From: Actinomycetota bacterium
GTDB taxonomy: Bacteria; Actinomycetota; Thermoleophilia; Gaiellales; Gaiellaceae
Direction: 5' to 3'
Assembly: GCA_005883245.1 (NCBI GenBank)
Contig: VAXT01000011.1
Location: forward strand, 1 to 19,711
DNA length: 19,711 nucleotides
The notes under the pieces are model-generated. The model had not been told where the DNA came from. It saw only the letters and a program-made list of their open reading frames with translations, and made no database searches. Positions 6,516 to 14,076 of this stretch are shown here, one piece after another. How positions within the stretch are numbered: the stretch's first letter is position 1; each line of letters starts with the position of its first letter. Made by a program: the position numbers and the translations under genes.

Positions 6516-7488
6516 GGAGCTCGCGGTCGATCGTGTACAGCGGGCGCCCTTCCACGTCGCGCTGGATCCGGCCCAGGTACTCGCCGACGAGTGCCAGGAT
6601 GAAGCCCTGCATCCCGAGGACGAAGATCACGCCGACGCCGCCGAACAGTGGGCCCGGGAAGTTCGACTTGCCGACCCAGAAGACGACGCCGTAGATCCCG
6701 AGCGCGAGGGCCGCGGTCGTGCACAGAACACCGAGCGCGATCCCGATCCACTGGATCGGCTGCGGCCAGAAGCCCGCGAGCACGTGGAGAGCCAACCGGG
6801 TCAGCCGGAGCGGTGAGTAGCGGGATCTCCCCGACCGGGGCGTGTGCGCGACGTCGACCTCGGCGACGCTCGCGCCGCCTGACAGGACGAGCGCCTTCGT
6901 GAACTTCTGCTTCCCGATGGCGCCGAACATGGGCTCGATCGCGCTTCGCCGGTACGCGTTGTACGCGCACCCGAAGTCGGAGATGTCCGCGCCCGTGAAG
7001 CGGCGAAGCATGCCGTTGATCATGCGCGACGGAAGCGTTCTCCCCCAGGAGTCCCTCCTGACGTTCCGCATCCCGCTGGCTACGTCGGCCCCGCCCTCGA
7101 CGGCTGCGACCAGACGCGGAAGGTCCTCCGGCGCGTTCTGAAGGTCGCCGTCCATCGTGACGAGGATCTCCCCGCGGGCGCGGACGAGCCCCGCGTGCAT
7201 CGCGGCGTGCTGCCCGAAGTTGCGCTTGAAGCGAACCGCCCGCACGCGTCCGTCCGCGGTGTGCAGCCGCTCGAGCTCGGCGAACGTCCCGTCCGTCGAC
7301 CCGTCGTCGACGAAGATCACCTCGAAGGTCCGCACCGCCTCGTCGAGCGTGGCAACCGTCCTCGAGTAGAGCTCGGCCAGCCGCGGCCGCTCGTTGTAGA
7401 CGGGGATCACGACCGAGATCGACGGCGCGGGCGCGTCCGGATCGACCTCGTGCGGGGCCGGAATCGTCTCTTGGCCGATCGTGGCCAC
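6511..7488 (-). CDS. GtrB/DPM1-type GT2 polyprenyl-phosphate glycosyltransferase
   Basis: A 325-residue membrane GT2 enzyme that moves a sugar from a nucleotide donor to undecaprenyl phosphate. Motifs: ISVVIPVYNERPRL (about 24-37), IFVDDGSTDGT, RNFGQHAAMHAG, and the catalytic TMDGDLQNAPEDLP (about 110-123). Two C-terminal membrane segments follow (WIGIALGVLCTTAALALGIY and VGVIFVLGMQGFILALVGEY), and it ends in the family signature YLGRI...RPLY. The frame is open far upstream over the divergent gene, but the GTG at 7488 gives the normal length and lies 6 bases after a TACATT -10 box. The product would feed Wzx/GT-C type enzymes outside the cytoplasm. Confidence 0.93.
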   Translation of the reverse strand: MATIGQETIPAPHEVDPDAPAPSISVVIPVYNERPRLAELYSRTVATLDEAVRTFEVIFVDDGSTDGTFAELERLHTADGRVRAVRFKRNFGQHAAMHAGLVRARGEILVTMDGDLQNAPEDLPRLVAAVEGGADVASGMRNVRRDSWGRTLPSRMINGMLRRFTGADISDFGCAYNAYRRSAIEPMFGAIGKQKFTKALVLSGGASVAEVDVAHTPRSGRSRYSPLRLTRLALHVLAGFWPQPIQWIGIALGVLCTTAALALGIYGVVFWVGKSNFPGPLFGGVGVIFVLGMQGFILALVGEYLGRIQRDVEGRPLYTIDRELP

Positions 7489-7500
7489 GCCGGAAATGTA
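7489..7500 (-). promoter_or_regulatory. Leaderless promoter of the GtrB-type gene, -10 TACATT
   Basis: On the minus strand TACATT (7500-7495) fits TAnnnT and stands 6 bases before the GTG at 7488. No Shine-Dalgarno is seen. It faces the promoter at 7513 in a 37-base divergent spacer. Confidence 0.5.
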
Positions 7501-7512
7501 ACTCGCGCCGGA

Positions 7513-7525
7513 TAAACTCCCGGTC
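7513..7525 (+). promoter_or_regulatory. Leaderless promoter of the IF-2B-like gene, -10 TAAACT
   Basis: TAAACT at 7513-7518 is followed by 7 bases and then the ATG at 7526, which places the expected transcript start at or next to the A of ATG. No ribosome-binding site is present. Confidence 0.55.
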
Positions 7526-8330
7526 ATGACAGGCTTGGCTGCCGTCGTCGAGGAGCTCACCGCCGATCGCGAGCACGGCGCCAGCTGGATGGCGCGCCGC
7601 ACCGTCGAGGCGATGCTCGAGGTCGCCGAGAAGCCCTTCGAGACCTCTGCGGAGCTGTTCGACGCGCTGGTCGACGCGGGGCGCAAGCTGTCCGAGAGCA
7701 GGCCCGGAGTAGGCGCCATCGCAGGCGCAGCGGGGCGCGTCCTCGCCGCTGCGAACGCCCACACCTTCCTCGAGCCCGACCAGCTCCGCCAGCTCGTCTC
7801 GGAGGAAGGGAACGCGATTCTCCAGGCGCGCGAACGTGCCGCCGCCTCGATCGCGATCCAACTCCAGGACCGCCTCAAGGACGCTGTCGTGCTGACTCAC
7901 TCCGCTTCGGCGACGGTGCGCGAGGCGCTCCTTCACACGCCGCCGACTCGCGCGATCTGTACGGTTTCCGAGCCGGTCGGCGAGGGGCGCGCCTTTGCCG
8001 AGGAGCTTCGCGGCGAGGGCCTTAACGTCGACCTCGTCGAGGACGCTGACGCGCCGTCCGTGCTCGACGACGCGACGCTGTTCCTGATCGGCGCGGACAC
8101 CGTCTTCCACGACGGCACGCTGAACAACAAGCTCGGAACGACCGCGATCGCCGAGGCCGCCGCGGCCCGCAACATCCCGACGGTTGTTCGAGCTCACGCC
8201 GCCGGAGCTGATCGCCGAGATCGTGACCGAGGAGGGGCCGACGCCGACGGATTGGGTGGGCGCGCTCATCGACCGCACGCCCTTCCTGCGCGAGGGCTAC
8301 GCGCTGCTCCTGCCCGCGACCGCGGTCTGA
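7526..8330 (+). pseudogene. IF-2B/eIF-2B-alpha-like (sugar-phosphate isomerase family) gene with internal deletion and frameshift
   Basis: The first 220 codons give an eIF-2B/IF-2B-like protein with VGAIAGAAGRVL, the substrate-site VVLTHSASATVREAL, and LIGADTVFHDGTLNNKLGTTAIAEAAA followed by NIPTVV. The frame then breaks: from 8187 another frame continues with FELTPPELIAEIVTEEG and the C terminus FLREGYALLLPATAV, stop at 8328-8330. In intact relatives a stretch of roughly 15 or more residues separates those blocks, so the join at 8183-8189 looks like a deletion of 3n+2 bases, not one lost base. The shifted frame reads on into the lipoprotein gene, giving a spurious 398-codon ORF. Relatives include ribose-1,5-bisphosphate and methylthioribose-1-phosphate isomerases. 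Sequencing error is not excluded. Confidence 0.75.
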
Positions 8331-8722
8331 TGCGACTCGCCGCGGTCACCCTCGCGGCGCTGGCCGCGGCCGGATGCGCGGGCCGCTCGAGCCCCGACAG
8401 CACGAGCCCGACTGCCGACCTCCAGATCTCGATCTCGATCCGCGGCTCCGAGGCGCCCACAAAGATGTGGACGCTGCGCTGCCCCGACGCGAGCGGCACG
8501 TTGCCTGCTCCCGCCCGGGCCTGTCGCAAGCTCGGTGAGGTCAAGGACCCCTTCGCCCCGGTCCCCAAGGGCACCGCCTGCACGCAGATCTACGGCGGCC
8601 CCGAGATCGCCGATGTCAGCGGCACCTACAACGGCGAAGCCGTCGACACGCAGTTCAGCCGCGGCAATGGCTGCGACATCGAGCGGTGGAACCGCGTGCG
8701 CTTCCTCTTCCCTTCCGAGTGA
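8330..8722 (+). CDS. Lipoprotein with a subtilisin-inhibitor-like (SSI) domain
   Basis: A 130-residue exported protein. MRLAAVTLAALAAAGC is a short signal peptide with a lipobox ending at Cys16. After a Ser/Thr-rich linker, residues about 30-128 match the Streptomyces subtilisin inhibitor fold: four cysteines at 51, 65, 84 and 115 have the spacing of the two SSI disulfides, with ARACRKL between the first pair and CTQIYGGP at the reactive loop. SSI itself has Cys-Pro-Met-Val-Tyr there, so P1 here would be Gln86. The ATG at 8330 overlaps the upstream TGA (TGATG), suggesting coupled translation. Likely role: protease inhibition at the cell surface. The fold call rests on cysteine pattern and motif memory, not on a search. 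Confidence 0.75.
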   Translation: MRLAAVTLAALAAAGCAGRSSPDSTSPTADLQISISIRGSEAPTKMWTLRCPDASGTLPAPARACRKLGEVKDPFAPVPKGTACTQIYGGPEIADVSGTYNGEAVDTQFSRGNGCDIERWNRVRFLFPSE

Positions 8723-8747
8723 CGGTCTCGGTCGGGGTCGAAGCGGG

Positions 8748-8815
8748 TCGACCGGTCATTTCCGACGGATCGCGGGCGAAGCCCGCAATCCTGAGACGGC
8801 GTCGCAAGCGACGCC
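8748..8815 (+). repeat. Double-hairpin intergenic repeat, copy B
   Basis: Plus-strand copy in the 118-base gap before the GT4 gene. The lead is TCGACCGGTCATTTCCGACG. Hairpin 1 is GGAT-C-GCGGGC-GAA-GCCCGC-A-ATCC (8767-8791) and hairpin 2 is GGCGTCGCAAGCGACGCC (8798-8815, perfect). Stem 1 differs from the other copies yet still pairs, and the G[C/G]RAAGCC loop is kept. The rest of the gap shows no convincing promoter; TACTTC at 8828-8833 is in the -10 position for the ATG at 8841 but lacks the final T. Confidence 0.88.
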
Positions 8816-8840
8816 TCGGTCTGACGATACTTCCGGCCCG

Positions 8841-9782
8841 ATGGCCCTCCGAGTCACGCACTGCCCGGTCAACCTGGCCGGCGTTGGCTGGACGAACGTG
8901 CAGGCGCTGCGCAGGCGCGGCGTCGACGCTCGGCTCGTCGTCTTCAACACGCAGCCGTTCCGCCCCGACCAGGCCGACTGGGACCTGAAGCGCCCGCGCA
9001 AGGGTCTGCTGCGCCAGCAGGTCGTCCAGTGGCGAGCGCTCTCGAAGCTCCTGCCGAAGACGGACATCTTCCACTTCTACTTCGGTCTGACGCTCGTCCC
9101 GAAGAGCCTCCAGTTCCCGATCCTGAAAGCCACGCGCCGCAAGTCGCTCTTCCACTTCCTCGGCGCCGACATCCGCGAGCGGCCCAAGGAGCAGCTCATG
9201 TACGGCCTGAAGGCGGACGCGCGTGTCGTCGGTTCCTACGCCGCGCTTCGGTTCATCCCGTTCGACGCGGAGGTGCTGCCGCCCGGGATCGACCTCACCG
9301 CCTACGACCCCGTCCCCGCCGTCGAGCGCGAACGGGTGCGCATCGTGCACGCGCCGTCGAACACGGAGAAGAAGGGCACCGACTACGTGATCGAGGCCTG
9401 CAAGCAGCTCCCGGTCGACCTCGATGTCGTCCACGGCGTCCGCAACGAGGAGGCGCTCAAGCGCTACAAGCAGGCGGACATCGTCGTCGACCAGGTGCTC
9501 CGCGACTGGCACGGCGTCTTCACGATCGAGGGCATGGCGCTCGGGAAGCCGGTCGTCACGTCGCTGGACGAGGACGCCGTGCGGCAGACCGAGGAGGCGT
9601 TCGGCTTGAAGGTGCCGATCGTGCGGACGACGAAGGACGACCTCGTGGACGTGCTGCGGCCGCTCGTGGAGTCGTTCGAGGAGCGCAAGCGCCTGGGCGA
9701 GGCGGGCAGGGCCTATGTCGAGGAAGTGCACGACGTCGAGCGGATGACCGACCGCCTGCTCGACATCTACGCGAGGCTCTGA
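8841..9782 (+). CDS. GT4-like (GT-B fold) glycosyltransferase
   Basis: A 313-residue GT-B glycosyltransferase. The N-terminal acceptor domain starts MALRVTHCPVNLAGVGWTNV with the glycine loop at 13-16. FHFLGADIRERPKEQ is at 104-118. The C-terminal donor domain has VLPPGIDLTAYDPVP (145-159), IVHAPSNTEKKGTDYVIEA (168-186) and GVFTIEGMALGKPVV (225-239), the E-x7-E-like nucleotide-sugar motif with the first acid position less certain. It is somewhat shorter than many GT4 enzymes (350-400). The ATG at 8841 was chosen because upstream in-frame codons are the repeat B sequence. It is followed after one base by the flippase gene, so both are in one operon. Sugar specificity is unknown. Confidence 0.88.
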   Translation: MALRVTHCPVNLAGVGWTNVQALRRRGVDARLVVFNTQPFRPDQADWDLKRPRKGLLRQQVVQWRALSKLLPKTDIFHFYFGLTLVPKSLQFPILKATRRKSLFHFLGADIRERPKEQLMYGLKADARVVGSYAALRFIPFDAEVLPPGIDLTAYDPVPAVERERVRIVHAPSNTEKKGTDYVIEACKQLPVDLDVVHGVRNEEALKRYKQADIVVDQVLRDWHGVFTIEGMALGKPVVTSLDEDAVRQTEEAFGLKVPIVRTTKDDLVDVLRPLVESFEERKRLGEAGRAYVEEVHDVERMTDRLLDIYARL

Positions 9783-9783
9783 G

Positions 9784-11150
9784 TTGGGTCTGGTCGCAGA
9801 GATCAAGCGGCTCGGGAAGCACTCCGCGATCTACGGTGTCGGCGGCCTGATCCAGCGGATCGTCGCCGTCCTCCTGCTGCCGCTCTACACGCGCTATCTC
9901 AACCCGTCCGACTACGGGGCGATCGAGGCGCTCGTCGCGCTCTCGGCGATCATCTTCGCCCTGCTCAGGGCGGGGATCCAGAGCTCTTTCTTCCGCTTCT
10001 ACTTCCACGCGGAGACCGACAGCGAGCGGCTGACGGTCGTCCGCACCTCGTTCTGGTTCACGATGGGCACGGCGACGATCGCGCTTGCCGCTGGAGAGCT
10101 GTTCGCCTCGCAGATCTCGCATTTCCTCTACGGCTCAGATGTGCACACCGACCTCGTGCGTGCGACCTTCGTCGGCCTCTGGGCGCGTTGACGATCGGGA
10201 TGACGATCCTGCTCGTCGTCGTCCTCGACCAGGGGCCGCTTGGGGTCCTCGTCGGGAACTTCAGCGGGACGCTTGCCGTCTACGCCGTCCTCCTCGCCTA
10301 CCGCCGAACACAGCTCGGGCTCGAGTTCAACACGGACGTCTTCCGCAAGATGACCGAGTGGGGCATGCCGCTCGTGCCCTCGGTGATCGCGCTGAACGCG
10401 ATCGACTTCGCGGACCGGTTCCTGCTCGTGCGGATCAAGGGCCAGCACGAGCTCGGGCTGTACGCGATCGGGATGCGTATCTCCGCGGCGCTCCTCTTCG
10501 TGCTCGCCGCGTTCCGCACCGCGTGGCCCGCGTTCGCGTACTCGATCCGGGAGGACAACGAGGCGCGCCGCACCTACGGCTTCGTCCTCACCTACGTCAC
10601 GTTCTTCTCGTCCTGGGCAGCGCTCGCCCTCGGCCTCGCCGCGCCGTGGATCGTCCGCCTGCTGACGACGCCGGACTTCTACGACGGGGCGCGCGTCGTG
10701 CCGATCCTCTCCTTCGCGTTCGTCGTCTTCGGCGCGTACGTCGTCGTCGTGACCTCGATCGGGCGCGTCGGGCGCCGCGGGTCGAACTGGATCATCACCG
10801 GGATCGCCGCGGTGATCGGCGTCCTGCTCAACCTCGCGCTGATCCCGCCCTTCGGGATGACCGGCGCCGCGGTGTCGATGCTCCTCTCCTACTTCGTGAT
10901 CTTCCTCGGCATGACCTGGAAGGCGCAGCGCGTGTTCCACGTGCACTACCAGTGGCGCCGGCTCGGGACCGCGGCGGGAACCGCGGCCGGTCTGACCGTG
11001 GTCGGGAAGCTGGTCGACGGCGGGCTCCCGCTGGCGATCGCGCTCACGGCCCTGTACCCGCTCGTCCTGGGGCTCGCCGGCTTCTACCTGCCCCAGGAGC
11101 GCGCCCGGATCGGCGCCTTCGGCAGGCGGCTCCTTCCCGGTCGCGCTTAA
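9784..11150 (+). pseudogene. Wzx-type oligosaccharide flippase (MATE/MOP superfamily), internal deletion with frameshift
   Basis: The two halves of one flippase are in different frames. 9784-10187 (TTG start one base after the GT4 stop) encodes the N-terminal helices: HSAIYGVGGLIQRIVAVLLL, LYTRYLNPSDYGAIEALVAL and LRAGIQSSFFRFYF, ending FVGLWA. From 10188 the other frame continues LTIGMTILLVVVLDQGPLGV and runs to 11150 through the rest of the helices, including AFRTAWPAFAYSI and LNLALIPPFGMTGAAVSMLL. In related flippases I recall about 25-30 residues between those blocks (a conserved QMNYEQ...LFR region), so the join at about 10184-10190 looks like a deletion of 3n+1 bases. As written the protein stops at residue 135. 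Either a pseudogene or an assembly error. Confidence 0.78.
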
Positions 11151-11159
11151 TCCGCCTGC

Positions 11160-11243
11160 GGCGCCGCTTGCGGTGCCGCCTTCAGGACGCGTGGCTTTGC
11201 CGCGCGTCCGTCGGAAATGACCGGTCGACACAACCGAACTCAA
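11160..11243 (-). repeat. Double-hairpin intergenic repeat, copy C
   Basis: Read on the minus strand, opposite to the genes on both sides. TTGAGTTC (11243-11236) is followed by the lead TCGACCGGTCATTTCCGACG, hairpin 1 with stem GGACGCG/CGCGTCC around CGGCAAAGCCA (11185-11209), and hairpin 2 GGCACCGCAAGCGGCGCC (11160-11177). The one mispair of hairpin 2 becomes a G-U pair in the plus-strand RNA, the strand transcribed from the flippase gene, so the element may act as its terminator. Confidence 0.88.
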
Positions 11244-11253
11244 CCGGCCCGCA

Positions 11254-11279
11254 GCCAGGAACGGTTTAGCGTTCCTGGC
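11254..11279 (+). promoter_or_regulatory. Perfect 10-bp hairpin just before the Wzy-like start, overlapping a -10 box
   Basis: GCCAGGAACG (11254-11263) pairs perfectly with CGTTCCTGGC (11270-11279) across the loop GTTTAG. TAGCGT (11267-11272, TAnnnT) sits in the loop and right arm, 9 bases before the ATG at 11282, so it could be a leaderless -10 box inside an operator-like inverted repeat. Alternatively the hairpin ends upstream transcription; no U-tract follows, which argues against that. Confidence 0.5.
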
Positions 11280-11281
11280 GC

Positions 11282-12733
11282 ATGGACTCGGGAGAAGTGG
11301 CTGCGGTAGCGGGGGCGGTTGGGGCTGCACTGATCTTGCTCGGCCGAGGTCGCGTGCTGCTTCTCGTCGGCCTTGGACTCCTCGCCGTCGCGGAGCTGGG
11401 CCTCGTCCACGACCTGTCCGGAAACCGCGTCTCGACGAAGATCGCGGCGCTCGGGGCTCTCGGCCTGATTCCGATCGCGATCGGCGCGTGGGTCTTCGTC
11501 CGCTGGCCCGTCCTGGTGACGCCGCTCGTCGCGATCGCCGCCCCGTTCCGACCTCCGCTCTCGTTCGGCAGCGAGCATCGCTACTTCGTCGGCGTCGCGA
11601 GCTCGGGACAGCTCGGGCGCCTGCTGCCTCTCTACGGCGTCCTCGGCGCCACGGCCCTGGCGCTCGGCTGGCACGCGCTCCGCGGGCGCGTGAACCGTCC
11701 GGTGCCGTTCATCGTCTCGATCCCGGCCGCCGTCTTCGTCGCCGTCGCCGGCCTCTCGCTGCTCTGGACCGAGGACCTGGTTTCCGGCGAGAACGTGCTC
11801 GCGTACTTCCTGCTCCCGTTCGCGGTGCTCGTCGTGGTCGTGGCACACGCGCCGTTCCCGCCCTGGCTGCCGAAGGCGCTGGCCGTGATCGCGGTCGGGC
11901 TCGCGACCCTGTTCGCCGTCGTGGGGATCATCCAGGCGGCCACGCACAAGCTCTGGTTCTTCTCGCCGGCGGTCGAGGTCGGCAACGCGTACAGCTCGTT
12001 CTTCCGCGTGACCTCGCTCTTCCGCGATCCGAGCCTGTACGGAAGACACGTCGTGATCGGGATCGCGGTGCTGCTCGTCTGCGTGCTGTACCGGAAGGTC
12101 GATCCGTATCTCGCCGCGGGAGTGATCGCGGTGCTCTTCGTCGGGCTCTGGTTCTCATACTCGCAGTCGAGCATGGCGGCGCTCTTCGTGGTCACGCTCG
12201 CCCTCGCCGCGTTCGCCGGGGGGAGAAGCCTCAGGCTCGTCGCGGCGCTGACCGCGGTGGTCGTGCTCGTCAGCGCCGCCGGGATCCTTGCGACCTCGGT
12301 CCGCGACCACTCCGCGCGGCGCTTCACGAGCGACCGTTCTCGGCGGGTTGAGCTGACCTGGAAGGTGTTCCGCGCGCATCCGGCCGCCGGCGTCGGGCTC
12401 GGCAGCCAGCCGGTGGCGAGCCAGGCGCGCTCCACGCAGGGCGGGTCACCGACACGCTTCGTCTCGCACACGACCCCGCTCACTGTGGCGGCCGAGCTCG
12501 GCGTGATCGGGCTCGCTGCGTATCTCGCGCTACTCGGCGGGTCGGCGGTGCTGATCGAGCAGGTTCGACGCCGCGCGCCGCCTCTCGGCCTGGGTCTCGG
12601 TGCGGTGTTCCTGGCCTTGTTCGTGCACTCGCTCGCGTACAGCGGATTCTTCGAGGATCCCGTGACGTGGCTCGCGATCGCGATCGCCGCCTCGTACGTG
12701 CTGTCGCGGAACGAAGCCATACTCGAGGAGTGA
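11282..12733 (+). CDS. Wzy / O-antigen-ligase-like polysaccharide polymerase
   Basis: A 483-residue membrane protein with about 12 hydrophobic helices, expected to polymerise or ligate lipid-linked oligosaccharides outside the cytoplasmic membrane. Family features are RVTSLFRDPSLYGRHVVIGI with adjacent helices in the middle, SYSQSSMAALFVV, and the large extracytoplasmic loop near residues 355-400 (RRVELTWKVFRAHPAAGVGLGSQ...SHTTPLTVAAELGVIGL), where ligases carry the conserved Arg and His. It has its own likely promoter hairpin and a 4-base GTGA overlap with the next gene. Polymerase versus ligase cannot be decided from the sequence. Confidence 0.88.
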   Translation: MDSGEVAAVAGAVGAALILLGRGRVLLLVGLGLLAVAELGLVHDLSGNRVSTKIAALGALGLIPIAIGAWVFVRWPVLVTPLVAIAAPFRPPLSFGSEHRYFVGVASSGQLGRLLPLYGVLGATALALGWHALRGRVNRPVPFIVSIPAAVFVAVAGLSLLWTEDLVSGENVLAYFLLPFAVLVVVVAHAPFPPWLPKALAVIAVGLATLFAVVGIIQAATHKLWFFSPAVEVGNAYSSFFRVTSLFRDPSLYGRHVVIGIAVLLVCVLYRKVDPYLAAGVIAVLFVGLWFSYSQSSMAALFVVTLALAAFAGGRSLRLVAALTAVVVLVSAAGILATSVRDHSARRFTSDRSRRVELTWKVFRAHPAAGVGLGSQPVASQARSTQGGSPTRFVSHTTPLTVAAELGVIGLAAYLALLGGSAVLIEQVRRRAPPLGLGLGAVFLALFVHSLAYSGFFEDPVTWLAIAIAASYVLSRNEAILEE

Positions 12734-14076
12734 ATCGTCGCGGCCCATGGTTGCTCCTGGCGACGCTGGGCGTGCTCGTCGCGATCACGATCCCGGAGCT
12801 CGGCGCCGACCCGTGGCCCTTCATGCCGCCCGCCGTGCATCCGCGCGGCCTCCTCGGCCCGCTCGTCCGGGTCGCCGACCGCGAGTGGGACCTCGGCATC
12901 CTCCGCTCGACCGCCGTTCTGGCCGGCCTGCTCATCGCCCTCGTCGCAGCAGCGACCTGGCGCATCCGCTCCTGGCCACGGTGGTTCGCGATCGCGCTCC
13001 CGATCGTGGTGTGCGGGATGTTGCTCGTTCCGGCAACGATGCTGCAGGTCGGCCTCCGCGACGCAACCGAGCCCTGGTACTTCACGAACGACTCGACGTA
13101 CCAGATCGAGATCGCGGGCGATCTCGTCCTCCACGGCCACAACCCGTACGGCCACGACTACGGCGACTCGGGGCTCGAGCGCTTCTACCCCGCCGCGAAC
13201 GACGAGGAGGCGGCCTTCGACCGCGCGGCGCGGCACCACTTCGCCTACTTCCCGGGCACGGCGCTGATCGCGGCGGCGTGGCGCGCGCTCCCGCGGCCGT
13301 GGGACGACTACCGGATCTTCGTGCTGCTGGCGACCTTCGCACTCCTTCCCGCGGCGCTCCTTTTTCCCGGCGCGCTGTACGTGCGCTTATCCGTGGGGGC
13401 CGGCCTCGCAGCGAACCCGATCCTGCTCAAGGGCGCGTGGTTCGGGACCGCAGACGCTCCCGCTCTGCTCGCGCTCGTCCTCGCGTTCGGCCTCCTGGCC
13501 CGCGGACGCCTCGTCTGGGCGGCCGCGAGCCTCGGCGCCGCGCTCGCGCTGAAGCAGTTCGCACTCGTCGCGGTCCCCTTCTTCGCAATCATGCTCCTGA
13601 CGAAGAACGCGTCACGCGGGACGCTGTACCGCGCGGGCGCCGCCTTCGGAGGCGTCTTCCTGGCGACCGTGCTCCCGTTCCTCGTCGCCGACCCCGGCGC
13701 GCTCTGGCACGACACCGTCTCCTACGGCGCGGGCACCTACCGAATCGTGGGCTACGGCCTCGCCGCGCTGCTCCTCAACCTCGGCGCGATCGACGACCGC
13801 TTCGGCAACTACCCCTTCGTGTGGCTCGCGCTCCTGTTCTGGCTGCCGCTGACCGCCTGGCTGCTCTGGGCTCAGCGCCGCGCCGGGACTCTGTGGGCCG
13901 GCGCTATCGGTTTCTCCGTTTCGATGTTCGTCCTGCTCTTCTTGAGCCGTGTTTTCCAGAGCTCGTACCTCGCCTGGCCTTTGACAGGCATCGGCGTCGC
14001 GCTTTTGCTCGCCGAAGCTGACGGCAGTCGGCGAGCCGCGCCCGCAGAATCGCCTTCCAGCGCAGCTCGGGAATGA
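12730..14076 (+). CDS. GT-C membrane glycosyltransferase (GT87/DUF2029-like)
   Basis: A 448-residue polytopic membrane protein. The GTG at 12730 overlaps the stop of the polymerase gene as GTGA, so I prefer it to starts inside that gene. After the first two helices comes an extracytoplasmic segment NDSTYQIEIAGDLVLHGHNPYG with the acid and GHNPY motif seen in polyprenyl-phosphate-mannose-type GT-C enzymes. GAALALKQFALVAVPFF is the GT87-like Lys-Gln helix. It would use a polyprenyl-phosphate sugar, such as the one the GtrB-type enzyme makes. The last 57 codons lie antisense over the 3' end of the beta-propeller gene; the membrane helix there (SYLAWPLTGIGVALLLAEAD) looks genuine, while the final 15 or so residues may not be. 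Confidence 0.82.
   Translation: MNRRGPWLLLATLGVLVAITIPELGADPWPFMPPAVHPRGLLGPLVRVADREWDLGILRSTAVLAGLLIALVAAATWRIRSWPRWFAIALPIVVCGMLLVPATMLQVGLRDATEPWYFTNDSTYQIEIAGDLVLHGHNPYGHDYGDSGLERFYPAANDEEAAFDRAARHHFAYFPGTALIAAAWRALPRPWDDYRIFVLLATFALLPAALLFPGALYVRLSVGAGLAANPILLKGAWFGTADAPALLALVLAFGLLARGRLVWAAASLGAALALKQFALVAVPFFAIMLLTKNASRGTLYRAGAAFGGVFLATVLPFLVADPGALWHDTVSYGAGTYRIVGYGLAALLLNLGAIDDRFGNYPFVWLALLFWLPLTAWLLWAQRRAGTLWAGAIGFSVSMFVLLFLSRVFQSSYLAWPLTGIGVALLLAEADGSRRAAPAESPSSAARE

Noticed and set aside
6125..8278. A 717-codon minus-strand frame without stops
   Set aside because: It runs antisense to the sulfotransferase and IF-2B-like genes and in a shifted frame over the GtrB-type gene. Its composition is Arg/Ala/Gly-rich with no domain, as expected from GC-rich third positions.
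7526..8722. A single 398-residue protein fusing the IF-2B-like domain to the lipoprotein
   Set aside because: After the frame break the fused part is Arg-rich nonsense until the lipoprotein's own ATG. The true IF-2B C terminus is in another frame and stops exactly at that ATG.
10128..11330. A 400-codon minus-strand frame
   Set aside because: Antisense to the flippase; rich in Arg/Glu/Asp and Pro with no family signature. Its start includes repeat C.
11632..13239. A 535-codon minus-strand frame
   Set aside because: Antisense to the polymerase and GT-C genes, which have clear membrane helices and motifs; low-complexity composition.
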